Positions 1-6,530 are shown, counted from the first letter of the stretch. The stretch: DNA of 27,377 nucleotides from Fidelibacterota bacterium (GCA_029931905.1 JAOZRH010000004.1:3596-30972); one strand, 5' to 3'. The notes: generated by a model not told the origin, from the letters alone. Translations and numbers: made by a program.

Positions 1-117
1 TTATTTAATATTAAATTATGATCTTTAAAAATTATATAATATCATATATAATAAATAATAATTATTTAATATTAAATTATGATCTTTAAAAATTATATAA
101 TATCATATATAATAAAC
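1..117. repeat. 61-bp direct tandem repeat, about 1.9 copies
   Basis: The sequence starting at base 1 is repeated starting at base 62 with near identity for about 55 bases, giving a period of 61. The unit is almost pure A+T with one GATC. It opens a non-coding kilobase and may extend left of the window. Such iterons can mark origins or regulatory regions, but nothing here shows a function. Confidence 0.85.
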
Positions 118-137
118 TAAAAATATTATTTAATTCG

Positions 138-183
138 ATATATAACAATTTTAATAAATAATTTAAATAAAATTGTTATATAT
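138..183. repeat. AT-rich inverted repeat (16-bp arms)
   Basis: Arms at 138-153 and 168-183 are exact reverse complements separated by 14 bases. The arms contain AACAATTTTA and its complement. There is no flanking T-run pattern strongly favouring a terminator on either strand. It follows the 61-bp repeats, so it could belong to a replication or regulatory region. Confidence 0.7.
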
Positions 184-664
184 ATAATTAAATTATTGTA
201 TTATTTTTAGATTTACGAAAAAAGCTCCCGAAAGCTGGTAAAAAGAGAGAAAACAATAAATTAATTATATATTAGATCAATATATCATAATCTTAAAAAG
301 ATTCAAAAAAATAATTAAATTAATTTAATTTTAAATTTATACTTAGTTGAATAATTCGCGGTCAATAAGATAGTATTAAAGATAAAATTAAATTAATAAA
401 ATTAAATTAAAAAAATTCCTAATAAAACGAAAGTAGATTCGTGAATCCTCGTTCGAATGAAATCGTATAATTTATTAAGAATAAATATGGAGGAGGGTGG
501 AGTATTCCCCAAAAAAAAGCTCAAACATAATCATCAATTAAATACTAAAAAAAATACTTACGCGAAATTAATCCAAATTGGGATAATGTTTTTTTTAATA
601 TAATAATATAATAATTCCGCTTTGCATCAAGAATAATTTTCTTGATATATTTTTTTATTTTGCT
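184..664. other. Non-coding AT-rich stretch
   Basis: No convincing gene is seen on either strand. The minus-strand open frame across 545-793 is made largely of the hairpin described at 731-770 and has no usable ribosome binding site. A few GC-richer islands stand out (around 220-255, 425-470 and 490-515). The island at 447-470 looks superficially like a tRNA T-arm but has no acceptor stem around it. Confidence 0.6.
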
Positions 665-676
665 TAATATAGAAAT

Positions 677-703
677 CCTGGTTCTTTGCGTTAAGTAATT
701 CAC
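677..703 (+). repeat. Decayed TnpB-element right-end motif (copy A)
   Basis: This stretch matches the intact right-end hairpin at 13153-13179 base for base at most positions: CCTGG at the left, TGCG in the middle and TTCAC at the end, with transitions elsewhere. Both copies are also preceded by AATATAGAAA. The hairpin itself is weakened here, so it is read as a decaying solo copy. Confidence 0.55.
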
Positions 704-715
704 GTAAAAATAATA

Positions 716-770
716 ACAAAAAAAGAAGAAATCTTCCACACATATAACCGAAGTTATATATATGGAAGAT
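716..770 (-). terminator. Minus-strand terminator with UUCG tetraloop
   Basis: Arms 731-748 and 753-770 form an 18-bp stem around a C(UUCG)G tetraloop when read on the minus strand. Two positions are G-U wobbles on the minus strand but C-A mismatches on the plus strand, so the folded RNA is the leftward one. The stem is followed leftward by a U-rich run. Confidence 0.75.
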
Positions 771-868
771 CTCTCCTCAAATCGCTGGAACACTTTGCAA
801 TCTCAGAAGAGATCCAAAGAGGTTAATTATCGCTAGATAATTACCTTGAGAAAGAATTGCTTCATTTC
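725..868 (-). ncRNA. Candidate leftward small RNA of about 140 nt
   Basis: On the minus strand a promoter-like motif (872-889) is followed about 100 nt later by a strong hairpin and a U-rich tail. No open frame with a ribosome site lies between them; only a 10-codon ATG frame is present. The interior can fold, for example GATCTCTTC near 813 with GAGGAGAGATC near 775 on the minus strand. It is inferred to be a phage small RNA. The 5' end is estimated from the promoter position. Confidence 0.5.
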
Positions 869-871
869 TAC

Positions 872-889
872 TATTATTATTTCTATATG
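872..889 (-). promoter_or_regulatory. Phage promoter motif, minus strand
   Basis: The minus strand reads CATATAGAAATAATAATA, matching the window's repeated promoter motif TATATAGAAATAATAAAA at 16 of 18 positions. It is the only clear minus-strand copy and points into the hairpin-terminated RNA at 725-868. Confidence 0.6.
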
Positions 890-908
890 TAAATCGTGAA
901 TATAAAAA

Positions 909-953
909 AAGAAGTGCTTTTTTCGTGAAAAAGAGCATAAAAATACTATTTTT
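909..953 (+). terminator. Possible AT-rich terminator hairpin
   Basis: TGCTTTTTT (about 912-920) can pair with AAAAAGAGCA (about 925-934) around a CGTG loop, with a T-run near 946-953. It lies upstream of the pilin-like gene with no plus-strand gene before it, so its role is uncertain. Confidence 0.3.
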
Positions 954-995
954 TTAAAAATTTACATTATTTTTATTATTAATTAGTAAACTATT

Positions 996-1017
996 CAACT
1001 ACCTGGTATAGAGCATT
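996..1017 (-). repeat. Partial right-end motif, inverted (copy B)
   Basis: Read on the minus strand this gives GCTCTATACCAGGTAGTTG, resembling the GCTCTGCGCTAGGTAGTTCAC end of the TnpB-related hairpins. It is degraded and lacks a clear hairpin. It lies about 45 bp before the pilin-like gene. Confidence 0.35.
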
Positions 1018-1062
1018 AAGAATTTAACTGATAATTAAATTATTAAAGAGATAAGGTGAAAA

Positions 1063-1518
1063 ATGAGATTTAAATACATGACTGAAAAAGGATTTACATT
1101 AATTGAAATTATTACGGTACTTATTATTCTTGGTATTCTTGCTTCCGTTGCAATACCTAAATATATAAATATTCAAAAAGAGGCTAGAATAAAAATATTA
1201 GAAACTGCTTTTGCAGCAGCTATTTCTAATGTTAATTTATCATTTTCATCATTTATTTTAAAATATAATGAAAAACCTATTCGAATAATAGGAGGTGGTA
1301 GTTCTAATTATTCAAAACCACAATATTGGATCGGATATAAAAATAAATCAACACCTATTGAACGACAAGTTGGTGATTTTTATATTCGATATGATTATAA
1401 TCCTCCTGGATATAAAAAACAAATAAGAATTTTAATTCTTTCTGTTGGAAAACATAATGAATGGTTAAATAAACTTAACAGAAGAACTTATAGAATGCGA
1501 TGGATACCAATACCTTAA
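1063..1518 (+). CDS. Type IV pilin / pseudopilin-like protein
   Basis: A 151-aa protein beginning with a short basic leader and a class III prepilin signal. The site EKG|FTLIE, cut and N-methylated by prepilin peptidase in known pilins, has Glu at +5 and is followed by an unbroken hydrophobic helix (residues about 11-33, ending AIPKY). The remainder is a small polar globular domain of no recognised subtype. The ATG at 1063 follows AAGGTG; the ATG at 1078 is an alternative giving a shorter leader. No other pilus gene is nearby and no promoter motif directly precedes it. It is a bacterial-type gene in a phage setting, so either a cargo gene or a phage-adapted pilin mimic. The family call is firm; the role is not. 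Confidence 0.85.
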   Translation: MRFKYMTEKGFTLIEIITVLIILGILASVAIPKYINIQKEARIKILETAFAAAISNVNLSFSSFILKYNEKPIRIIGGGSSNYSKPQYWIGYKNKSTPIERQVGDFYIRYDYNPPGYKKQIRILILSVGKHNEWLNKLNRRTYRMRWIPIP

Positions 1519-1544
1519 ATAAATTATTTTATAATTACATTTTT

Positions 1545-1562
1545 TATATAGAAATAATAAAA
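1545..1562 (+). promoter_or_regulatory. Phage promoter motif (copy 1)
   Basis: TATATAGAAATAATAAAA exactly. It precedes the operon starting at 1722, with a roughly 160-nt leader containing a GATCGA hairpin right after the motif. Confidence 0.7.
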
Positions 1563-1650
1563 TGATCGATACCGAACAATTCGATCTAAAAAAGTTTATT
1601 AGGGCTCAATAATATAAACACGTTCAAAGAATTTTTTTCATAAATTCTTA

Positions 1651-1693
1651 AAAATAGAAAAAGATACTTTTTTAAGTATTTTTTTCTATTTTA
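1651..1693 (+). promoter_or_regulatory. Long leader hairpin (possible attenuator)
   Basis: AAAATAGAAAAA followed by ATACTT pairs with AAGTAT and TTTTTTCTATTTT in the leader of the 1722 gene, with one bulge. The T-rich 3' arm makes it terminator-like, but it lies between promoter and gene, so it could attenuate the operon or end a short leader RNA. Confidence 0.45.
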
Positions 1694-1721
1694 TTAAATA
1701 TTTTTAAAAAAGGAGAAAGAT

Positions 1722-3350
1722 GTGAATTTAAGTAATAAACATATATTTATTATTCTAAATGATAACACATATGGGCTTATTAAACTAAGTATCAATAAAG
1801 ATTTAGAAAATTTAGAATTAAAAGTTGAATATTTTAGAATTATTTCGACTGATAGTAAAGTATTAGAAAATATTTATAGTATGTGTATAAATAATTCAAC
1901 TAATAAAAACTTATTGAAAACTTGTAGTAATGAGTTAGTTAATTCTAAAATTTTTAATTTAAAAGAATGTGAAGATTTATGTGATTCACTTGAATTTATT
2001 AATAATAAAGAAAAAAAACATGATGAATATATGCAAGTTAAATTATATAAAGAATTACAGATTCCAATAAGTTTATATAATATTAAATCAATTTATAATT
2101 TTGTTTATTCTTTTTATACTAATTATAATATTTTAGAAAGTATGATGAGATTAAATTTATTAACGGCGAGATCAAACGAGGTTGAACAAAAATCACAAAA
2201 GCAACGTATTATTAATGAACATGAACAAATTGAAATTAAAGAACATAAAATTGATGATAAATTAGAAAATATTTTTAATTTAATTTTCGATAATTCAATT
2301 AAAACAAGTTTAATAAATAATATCTTTAATAATTATAATCAAATATCTAATATTAAATTTGAAAATAATCAATTAATATTTTCAAATATTATTATTAATA
2401 GTTATGGAATTAATTGTGATTATATTAAAAGTTTGATTATATCAAATAATAATCATTCAAATCAGATTTCACACAATCTTTTAAAACTATATCAAATGAT
2501 TTTAGATAAACAATATAATACAAATTCATTTTATTTAAATATGATTTTATATTTAATTTTTATTTATACAATATGTAATTTTATGAAAACAAATCCAGAT
2601 TATACAATGTCTAGACTTGATGAAATATTAATTAATTTAAATTTACAAGCTAATATAATGAATCGTTTATTAGAAACAAATGAAATCTTTTTAGTTTTTA
2701 AAGAAAAAATTAAATTTTGTTATCAAAAAAATAAAATTACAGAAGATAAAATTGATTTTATTCATGAAGAAAAATTAAAAGAAATAAGTGAAAAATATCA
2801 CCATTTAAAACCTATATCACAAGAAGAATTTATAAATTCGATATTAAATGATTATAATAATATTAAAACAAAAGATTCTTCGCCGTTAATATTATCAAAG
2901 AAAAAAACTATTAATATCAATAACTTTCTAAATTCTTCTCAAACAAATGATCTTCCAAATTTATTTGTAAATGTGGGGGAACAGGAAGATTTGGAAAATT
3001 TGTCATTTAATTTGTTGGAATATCAAGTAATTTCAAATCGAATTATTACAAAAAGCTACCATTATATCTTAAAATATATCAAAGATCCAAGTATAATTTT
3101 AAGTGTAAAAAATATTCCTAAAACTGTAGTTAATCTATTTGATTTGTTAACTAAAAATGTTTTAAATAACGGCACGATTCAAAAAGATAACATAAGTACT
3201 TTGAATTTTTATAATATTTTAAAAGAAAAAATACCACATATAAATAAATTTGATCATATTACTATATTATTTATTATATTTCAAATTATGATACCTTTTA
3301 GTTATGATATGTATAAAAATGAAATTTTTGAAGATAGTCTTTTAGTGTAA
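1722..3350 (+). CDS. Unknown 542-aa phage protein
   Basis: A 542-aa protein, rich in Asn, Ile, Leu and Lys, starting with GTG after a strong AAAGGAGAAAG site. No signal peptide, membrane segment or catalytic motif is recognised. A Lys/Glu-rich linker around residues 150-185 separates an N-terminal part from a helical C-terminal part that has several hydrophobic helices. It is the first gene of the operon behind promoter copy 1 and is followed 12 bases after its stop by the HNH gene. A structural protein or an extra RNA polymerase subunit (phiKZ-like enzymes have a fifth, poorly conserved one) would both fit the genome type, but nothing in the sequence decides this. Confidence 0.85.
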   Translation: MNLSNKHIFIILNDNTYGLIKLSINKDLENLELKVEYFRIISTDSKVLENIYSMCINNSTNKNLLKTCSNELVNSKIFNLKECEDLCDSLEFINNKEKKHDEYMQVKLYKELQIPISLYNIKSIYNFVYSFYTNYNILESMMRLNLLTARSNEVEQKSQKQRIINEHEQIEIKEHKIDDKLENIFNLIFDNSIKTSLINNIFNNYNQISNIKFENNQLIFSNIIINSYGINCDYIKSLIISNNNHSNQISHNLLKLYQMILDKQYNTNSFYLNMILYLIFIYTICNFMKTNPDYTMSRLDEILINLNLQANIMNRLLETNEIFLVFKEKIKFCYQKNKITEDKIDFIHEEKLKEISEKYHHLKPISQEEFINSILNDYNNIKTKDSSPLILSKKKTININNFLNSSQTNDLPNLFVNVGEQEDLENLSFNLLEYQVISNRIITKSYHYILKYIKDPSIILSVKNIPKTVVNLFDLLTKNVLNNGTIQKDNISTLNFYNILKEKIPHINKFDHITILFIIFQIMIPFSYDMYKNEIFEDSLLV

Positions 3351-3362
3351 TGGAGAAATAAA

Positions 3363-3644
3363 ATGAATTTACCTGTAAATTATAATGCTATACATTGGAG
3401 AAAACGTAAATTAGTCAGAGAAGAATATATAAAGCATCAAAAAGGTAAATGTTATTATTGTGGGCAATCATTAAAAGAAAAACCATGTTCATGTATTCAA
3501 TGTCTGCCTATAAATAAAAATTTATTTCCAAATAACTTTTTCAATTACCCAATACATTTACATCATGATCATGATACAGGAATGACTGTTGGAGCAGTTC
3601 ATAATTACTGTAATGCAGTATTGTGGCAATATCATGGTAAATAG
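3363..3644 (+). CDS. Small HNH / endonuclease VII-like nuclease
   Basis: A 93-aa protein with a Zn-binding CYYCG knuckle (residues about 31-35), a second CxC pair near 43-45, and the signature HLHHDHDTGMTVGAVHNYCN at about 66-85. The HHDHDTG...H..CN pattern is that of HNH enzymes of the recombination endonuclease VII / phage HNH group, which bind a metal ion and cut DNA. The gene follows the 1722 gene by 12 bases with TGGAGAA as ribosome site. It may be a free-standing homing nuclease or a packaging/resolution nuclease; it is not inside an intron. Confidence 0.85.
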   Translation: MNLPVNYNAIHWRKRKLVREEYIKHQKGKCYYCGQSLKEKPCSCIQCLPINKNLFPNNFFNYPIHLHHDHDTGMTVGAVHNYCNAVLWQYHGK

Positions 3645-3662
3645 AGAGAAATATAAGATTAA

Positions 3663-3736
3663 GGCCGGATCGTTCAATGGTAGGACTACAGCCTTTGACG
3701 CTGTCTATACAAGTTCGAATCTTGTTCCGGCTTCCA
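3663..3736 (+). tRNA. tRNA-Gln (anticodon UUG), CCA encoded
   Basis: A full cloverleaf can be drawn. The acceptor stem is GGCCGGA with TCCGGCT (first pair G-U), the D-arm is GTTC/GGAC, the anticodon stem is ACAGC/GCTGT with loop CTTTGAC (anticodon TTG), and the T-arm is ACAAG/CTTGT with loop TTCGAAT. A U discriminator and an encoded CCA follow. It reads CAA, the Gln codon this AT-rich genome favours. It lies in the same direction as the flanking genes. Confidence 0.93.
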
Positions 3737-3760
3737 ATTTAATATAATAAGGAGAATCAA

Positions 3761-3928
3761 ATTAAACAAAATACACCAAAAAAATTAATTTTGAAAAAAT
3801 TAAGAAAAAATAGTAATATTGATTGTTTCATCAATGATATTAATAGTATTTCAAAGAAAACAAATATAAGATTTCAAAATATCAAAAAAAATAAATTAAT
3901 GGAGAATAGTAAATGTCAAAAAATTTAA
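3761..3928 (+). CDS. Possible 55-aa basic protein with ATT start
   Basis: An open frame of 55 codons follows a good AAGGAG site with ideal spacing to ATT, a rare start codon. A TTG in frame at 3791 has no ribosome site. The product is Lys/Asn/Ile-rich with no recognised domain. The frame overlaps the start of the 3913 gene by 16 bases, as expected for coupled phage genes. Without the ATT start there is no good gene here, so the stretch could be leader sequence instead. Confidence 0.4.
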   Translation: MKQNTPKKLILKKLRKNSNIDCFINDINSISKKTNIRFQNIKKNKLMENSKCQKI

Positions 3929-4131
3929 TCAAACAAGATTCGACAAAATTCTTCAAACAAAAAATATCTAATAAACAACCAACTGAATTTCACGGTGGTT
4001 TTAAAATTGAAAATCAATCGTTAGATAATCAAAAAATTGATGATTTAACTAAACGTATTGAAGATTTAACTAAACGTATTGAAGATTTAACTAAACGTAT
4101 TGAAGATTTAACTAAACGTATTGAAGGGTAA
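3913..4131 (+). CDS. 72-aa protein ending in four identical heptads
   Basis: A 72-aa protein. The first about 40 residues are polar, with no recognised domain. The C-terminus is DLTKRIE repeated four times (residues about 44-71), with hydrophobic L and I at the a/d spacing of a coiled coil. The heptads are encoded by four identical 21-base repeats. A ribosome site TGGAGAA precedes the ATG. The tail probably drives oligomerisation; the partner is unknown. Confidence 0.75.
   Translation: MSKNLIKQDSTKFFKQKISNKQPTEFHGGFKIENQSLDNQKIDDLTKRIEDLTKRIEDLTKRIEDLTKRIEG
4042..4125 (+). repeat. Four perfect 21-bp tandem repeats in a coding region
   Basis: The unit is GAT TTA ACT AAA CGT ATT GAA, four times without a single change, each adding one heptad. 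Perfect identity at the nucleotide level implies recent expansion or frequent homogenisation, so copy number may vary between relatives. Confidence 0.95.
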
Positions 4132-4140
4132 AAAATCTAA

Positions 4141-4160
4141 GTCAACTACCTGGCGCACAA
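4141..4160 (-). repeat. Partial right-end motif, inverted (copy C)
   Basis: On the minus strand this reads TGCGCCAGGTAGTTGAC, like the tail of the TnpB-related right-end hairpin. The rest of the hairpin is missing. It lies between the heptad gene and its terminator. Confidence 0.35.
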
Positions 4161-4223
4161 CATCAGAAATTCTAAGTACAATTAATTATATATTTAATGA
4201 TCTCATATTTTAAAAATTTACTC

Positions 4224-4250
4224 AAAGCGGGATTCATTCCCGCTTTTCAT
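4224..4250 (+). terminator. Intrinsic terminator
   Basis: AAAGCGGGA pairs with TCCCGCTTT around a 5-nt loop, and the 3' arm runs into TTTTC. It ends the operon that started at 1722. Confidence 0.85.
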
Positions 4251-4262
4251 ATTTACTTTTTA

Positions 4263-4280
4263 TATATAGAAATAATAAAG
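4263..4280 (+). promoter_or_regulatory. Phage promoter motif (copy 2)
   Basis: TATATAGAAATAATAAAG, 17 of 18 to the consensus, directly after the terminator and 51 bases before the 4331 gene. Confidence 0.7.
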
Positions 4281-4330
4281 TATATAAGTATTATTAATAT
4301 TATTATAATTTATTTAAAAGGAGACAGACA

Positions 4331-4531
4331 TTGACAATTGAATTTAATTTAACATTTGAAAACCCGAATGGATCCAACGACGAACTATATGATCCATATA
4401 AAGAGAATGATGAAAATATATTGTATCATCCATCAATGATTGGAGAATATAGTAGTGATCCAACCAGAAGTTCGATTAAAGATTATATTTACCACCATTT
4501 TAATGAGATGAGGGAAAGCTATGGTTTTTAA
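4331..4531 (+). CDS. Hypothetical 66-aa acidic protein
   Basis: Starts with TTG after a clear AAAGGAGAC site. The product is acidic and polar, rich in Asn, Asp, Tyr and Ser, with no recognised domain or membrane segment. It is the first of two genes in a short cassette and overlaps the next by 11 bases, which suggests coupled translation. Confidence 0.65.
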   Translation: MTIEFNLTFENPNGSNDELYDPYKENDENILYHPSMIGEYSSDPTRSSIKDYIYHHFNEMRESYGF

Positions 4532-4691
4532 AGGGAAAAAGAAAAATCTAAATGAAGCAATGTTATTTCTGAAAACGATCTTTGGTGGTAAAAAAACTAT
4601 CAAAGAAATTGAATTACTTATGAATACAATGCCGTTAGTTCATAAGCATTTCCGCGAAATTTGTCGCGGAGAGAGATTATCGCATTGTTAG
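4521..4691 (+). CDS. Hypothetical 56-aa basic protein
   Basis: A 56-codon ATG frame overlaps the end of the 4331 gene by 11 bases and is followed 12 bases later by a terminator. GAGATGAGGG upstream can serve as ribosome site. The product is basic (N-terminal FKGKKKN) and probably helical, with no recognised domain. The coding sequence contains a 7-bp hairpin (TCCGCGA/TCGCGGA at 4650-4670). Confidence 0.6.
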   Translation: MVFKGKKKNLNEAMLFLKTIFGGKKTIKEIELLMNTMPLVHKHFREICRGERLSHC

Positions 4692-4703
4692 TAAAATTGA
4701 GTG

Positions 4704-4730
4704 AAGCGAGGAATAATTTCCTCGCTTTTA
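4704..4730 (+). terminator. Intrinsic terminator
   Basis: AAGCGAGGAA (4704-4713) pairs with TTCCTCGCTT (4718-4727) around a 4-nt loop, followed by T's. Confidence 0.85.
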
Positions 4731-4743
4731 TATTCTTCTTTTT

Positions 4744-4761
4744 TATATAGAAATAATAAAA
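4744..4761 (+). promoter_or_regulatory. Phage promoter motif (copy 3)
   Basis: TATATAGAAATAATAAAA exactly, 14 bases after the preceding terminator's T-run. A short hairpin (CGATCAA/TTGAT near 4772) follows in the leader. Confidence 0.7.
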
Positions 4762-4827
4762 TAACTTAAACACGATCAAAAAATTGATTATGTTTATTAT
4801 TTTAAATTTAATTTAAAGGAGAAAAAA

Positions 4828-4860
4828 ATGATCGAAATATTTGAAGTAGAATGCTATTAG
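4828..4860 (+). CDS. Possible 10-aa peptide in a minimal cassette
   Basis: An ATG frame of ten codons (MIEIFEVECY) follows an ideal AAAGGAGA ribosome site and is the only frame between promoter copy 3 and its own terminator. The excellent site argues that it is translated or was once the start of a longer gene. It may be a peptide, the stub of a deleted gene, or part of a small RNA. Confidence 0.4.
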   Translation: MIEIFEVECY

Positions 4861-4882
4861 AAATATTATAAATTATTAAAAA

Positions 4883-4920
4883 ATTAAGACATACGATTAA
4901 GTGTGTCTTAATTAATTTTT
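4883..4920 (+). terminator. Intrinsic terminator
   Basis: ATTAAGACATAC pairs with GTGTGTCTTAAT (one G-T) around a 6-nt loop, followed by AATTTTTTT. Confidence 0.85.
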
Positions 4921-4940
4921 TTATTTTTCATTTCATAATT

Positions 4941-4958
4941 TATATAGAAATAATATAA
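4941..4958 (+). promoter_or_regulatory. Phage promoter motif (copy 4)
   Basis: TATATAGAAATAATATAA, the variant with TATAA at the end, 42 bases before the 5000 gene. Confidence 0.7.
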
Positions 4959-4999
4959 ATATACAAGTTTTTTATTTTTTTAAAAAAAAGGAAATAATT

Positions 5000-5575
5000 A
5001 TGTTAAAATTTATAGATATAATGCGATTTCCTGGTCAATTTTCAAAGCGAGAAACTTTAATACCTAATATAAATATCGAATTAGCTCAAGTTGAAGATTC
5101 ACCAGATAAATTAAGTTTAGGAAGCATTTCAACTTCGTCGACACAATATGCACAAAAAATTGAAGTAGATAAAATTAAAGGAAAACTTGAATTACAATCA
5201 CCAATAAAAGTTCAATGTAGTTGTCAATCATTTCAATATGAATTTGCTGGTCCACTTCTAAAAGTTGATGGATTACTTGAACGAGAATATTTTGAGTATG
5301 CAATTCGTATGCATAAACCAAAAAAGAAAAATCCAAATCAAGTTCTTGGGGTATGTAAACATTTGGTTAGATTTTCTCGTTTAATTTGGTCACGAAAAAC
5401 ACTTCCAAATTATGGTTTAGTTCAAAATGTTATGCTACAACGAAATTTTATGATGTTATCACAACAAATCAGTATGAATAAATTTAATCCACGTGATCCA
5501 TATCAGCGAATGGATCGACAAGAGCTATTACGAAAACAAAGAGAACAAAAACGTTTAGCAGCTCTTATTAAGTAA
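5000..5575 (+). CDS. SWIM-like zinc-finger protein, 191 aa
   Basis: A 191-aa protein whose middle contains CSC (near residues 74-76) and, some 40 residues later, CKH (near 118-120). The CxC...CxH arrangement matches the SWIM-type zinc finger, a DNA- or protein-binding fold. The C-terminus is highly basic and Gln-rich (RKQREQKRLAALIK). It opens a three-gene operon with an unknown gene and an HU-like gene, ending at a terminator, so a DNA-binding or virion-DNA role is plausible. Ribosome site AAAAGGAAA; ATG start. Domain call moderate, function unknown. Confidence 0.75.
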   Translation: MLKFIDIMRFPGQFSKRETLIPNINIELAQVEDSPDKLSLGSISTSSTQYAQKIEVDKIKGKLELQSPIKVQCSCQSFQYEFAGPLLKVDGLLEREYFEYAIRMHKPKKKNPNQVLGVCKHLVRFSRLIWSRKTLPNYGLVQNVMLQRNFMMLSQQISMNKFNPRDPYQRMDRQELLRKQREQKRLAALIK

Positions 5576-5598
5576 ACAATATAATATAAGGAAATATA

Positions 5599-5994
5599 AT
5601 GGAAACAATAACAATAGCAGAATCAGAAAAAGATTTTGTAAACATCGACCCTAATGATATTAAATATAAAATTGGTGATAATTTATTAATTAAAGTTGGA
5701 TTTAAAGATGGACAACAAATTAATTTTATATTAACTTCAACAAGCCAAAAACATGTTTGTTGTGTTTCAGAAAATGAATTACAAATGATGCTTGGACGAA
5801 TTTATTATATACCAGTTAATACTAAATTAAATAGTGATAATTATATCATGAAAGTTTTAGGTAATGTAGCAGATCAAATTGATGTTCGATATATTAAAAA
5901 TGAATTTGCTTGTATTATACCTTTACAACATAATATTAAACTTAAATTAAATCAACCAATATGTATTTTTAAAGAATTTAGAAAGGATATATAA
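5599..5994 (+). CDS. Hypothetical 131-aa protein
   Basis: An ATG frame after AAGGAAA, 23 bases downstream of the SWIM-like gene and followed six bases later by the HU-like gene. The sequence alternates hydrophobic and polar residues in short stretches, suggesting a small beta-rich fold, with no signal or membrane segment. I do not recognise the family. Its position suggests a shared role with the flanking DNA-binding genes. Confidence 0.75.
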   Translation: METITIAESEKDFVNIDPNDIKYKIGDNLLIKVGFKDGQQINFILTSTSQKHVCCVSENELQMMLGRIYYIPVNTKLNSDNYIMKVLGNVADQIDVRYIKNEFACIIPLQHNIKLKLNQPICIFKEFRKDI

Positions 5995-6000
5995 TTTATT

Positions 6001-6450
6001 ATGCCAATACAAATTTCACAAGATATTTTAAATACACTACAAAAGAAATTTCCAGAAACTAATATTCAGTCTATTATCGATAATTTATTTTTTGAAATTT
6101 TAGATACTACATTTAAAAATGGTTCAACTACAATTAAAGGAGTAGGTAAATTTCATAGTTTTGTAACATTCTCGAAACGTATTGGAACTAATGTTGTTCG
6201 ATTTAAATTTCGACCTTCTACAACACTTATAAAAAAAATTAGACAAGATCCATATTTACTTAAAAATTTACCAATAAAAAGTCAAGAAGTATTTACTAAA
6301 AAAAATATTAAAAAATTATCTGATGCTCGTATAATTAAACAAAAAGAAAATAATAAAAAAGCTATGAGTGAAAGTAGTAAATATGGAATTAAAAAACAAA
6401 AAGAAAAAGAAGTTTATAATCATGTTGTTGATGTTCTTAATGGGCAATAA
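6001..6450 (+). CDS. HU/IHF-like DNA-binding protein with basic tail
   Basis: A 149-aa protein. Residues about 1-80 look like an HU fold: an N-terminal helical pair, then TTIKGVGKFHSF (like the IxLxGFGxF strand of HU), then KFRPSTTLIKKI (like the FKPGKxLKxxI end of HU). The DNA-binding arm is short, and about 60 residues of Lys-rich tail follow, unlike the usual 90-aa HU. It would bend or compact phage DNA, like phage TF1. Last gene of its operon, directly before a terminator. Confidence 0.75.
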   Translation: MPIQISQDILNTLQKKFPETNIQSIIDNLFFEILDTTFKNGSTTIKGVGKFHSFVTFSKRIGTNVVRFKFRPSTTLIKKIRQDPYLLKNLPIKSQEVFTKKNIKKLSDARIIKQKENNKKAMSESSKYGIKKQKEKEVYNHVVDVLNGQ

Positions 6451-6452
6451 AT

Positions 6453-6488
6453 AAAAATGGTAAAGTTATTTATCTTTACCATTTTTTT
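6453..6488 (+). terminator. Intrinsic terminator
   Basis: AAAAATGGTAAAG pairs with CTTTACCATTTTT around an 8-nt loop and ends in a T-run. Confidence 0.9.
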
Positions 6489-6512
6489 AATAATTTTTAT
6501 TTTTAAAAATTA

Positions 6513-6530
6513 TATATAGAAATAATAAAA
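6513..6530 (+). promoter_or_regulatory. Phage promoter motif (copy 5)
   Basis: TATATAGAAATAATAAAA exactly. A small hairpin (AGATT/AATCT near 6539) follows. The tnpB element now lies between this promoter and the DUF2493-beta' operon, which it probably served originally. Confidence 0.7.

Noticed and set aside
425..470. tRNA-like T-arm (GTTCGAAT)
   Set aside because: The flanks do not pair into a T-stem or acceptor stem and no anticodon arm is found.
545..793. Minus-strand frame of 82 codons
   Set aside because: It is mainly the translated terminator hairpin and homopolymer runs, has no ribosome site and no sensible protein character. Other minus-strand frames (for example at 11900, 13571, 14256, 16315, 17970, 23339, 25260, 25863, 26130, 27184) are opposite well-supported genes.
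829..845. CGCTAGATAATTAC resembling the ligA-side right-end motif
   Set aside because: It matches only about a dozen bases and lies inside the predicted leftward RNA, where it pairs locally; too weak to call another copy.
1562..1612. Sixteen-codon ATG frame starting at the end of promoter copy 1
   Set aside because: No ribosome site, and it would need a leaderless transcript. A small hairpin explains the sequence better.
2155..2180. TTAACGGCGAGATC inside the 1722 gene as a terminator arm
   Set aside because: It reads smoothly as coding sequence, with no complementary arm downstream.
4650..4670. TCCGCGA/TCGCGGA hairpin as a terminator
   Set aside because: It lies inside a coding frame, has no T-run, and a proper terminator follows 35 bases later.
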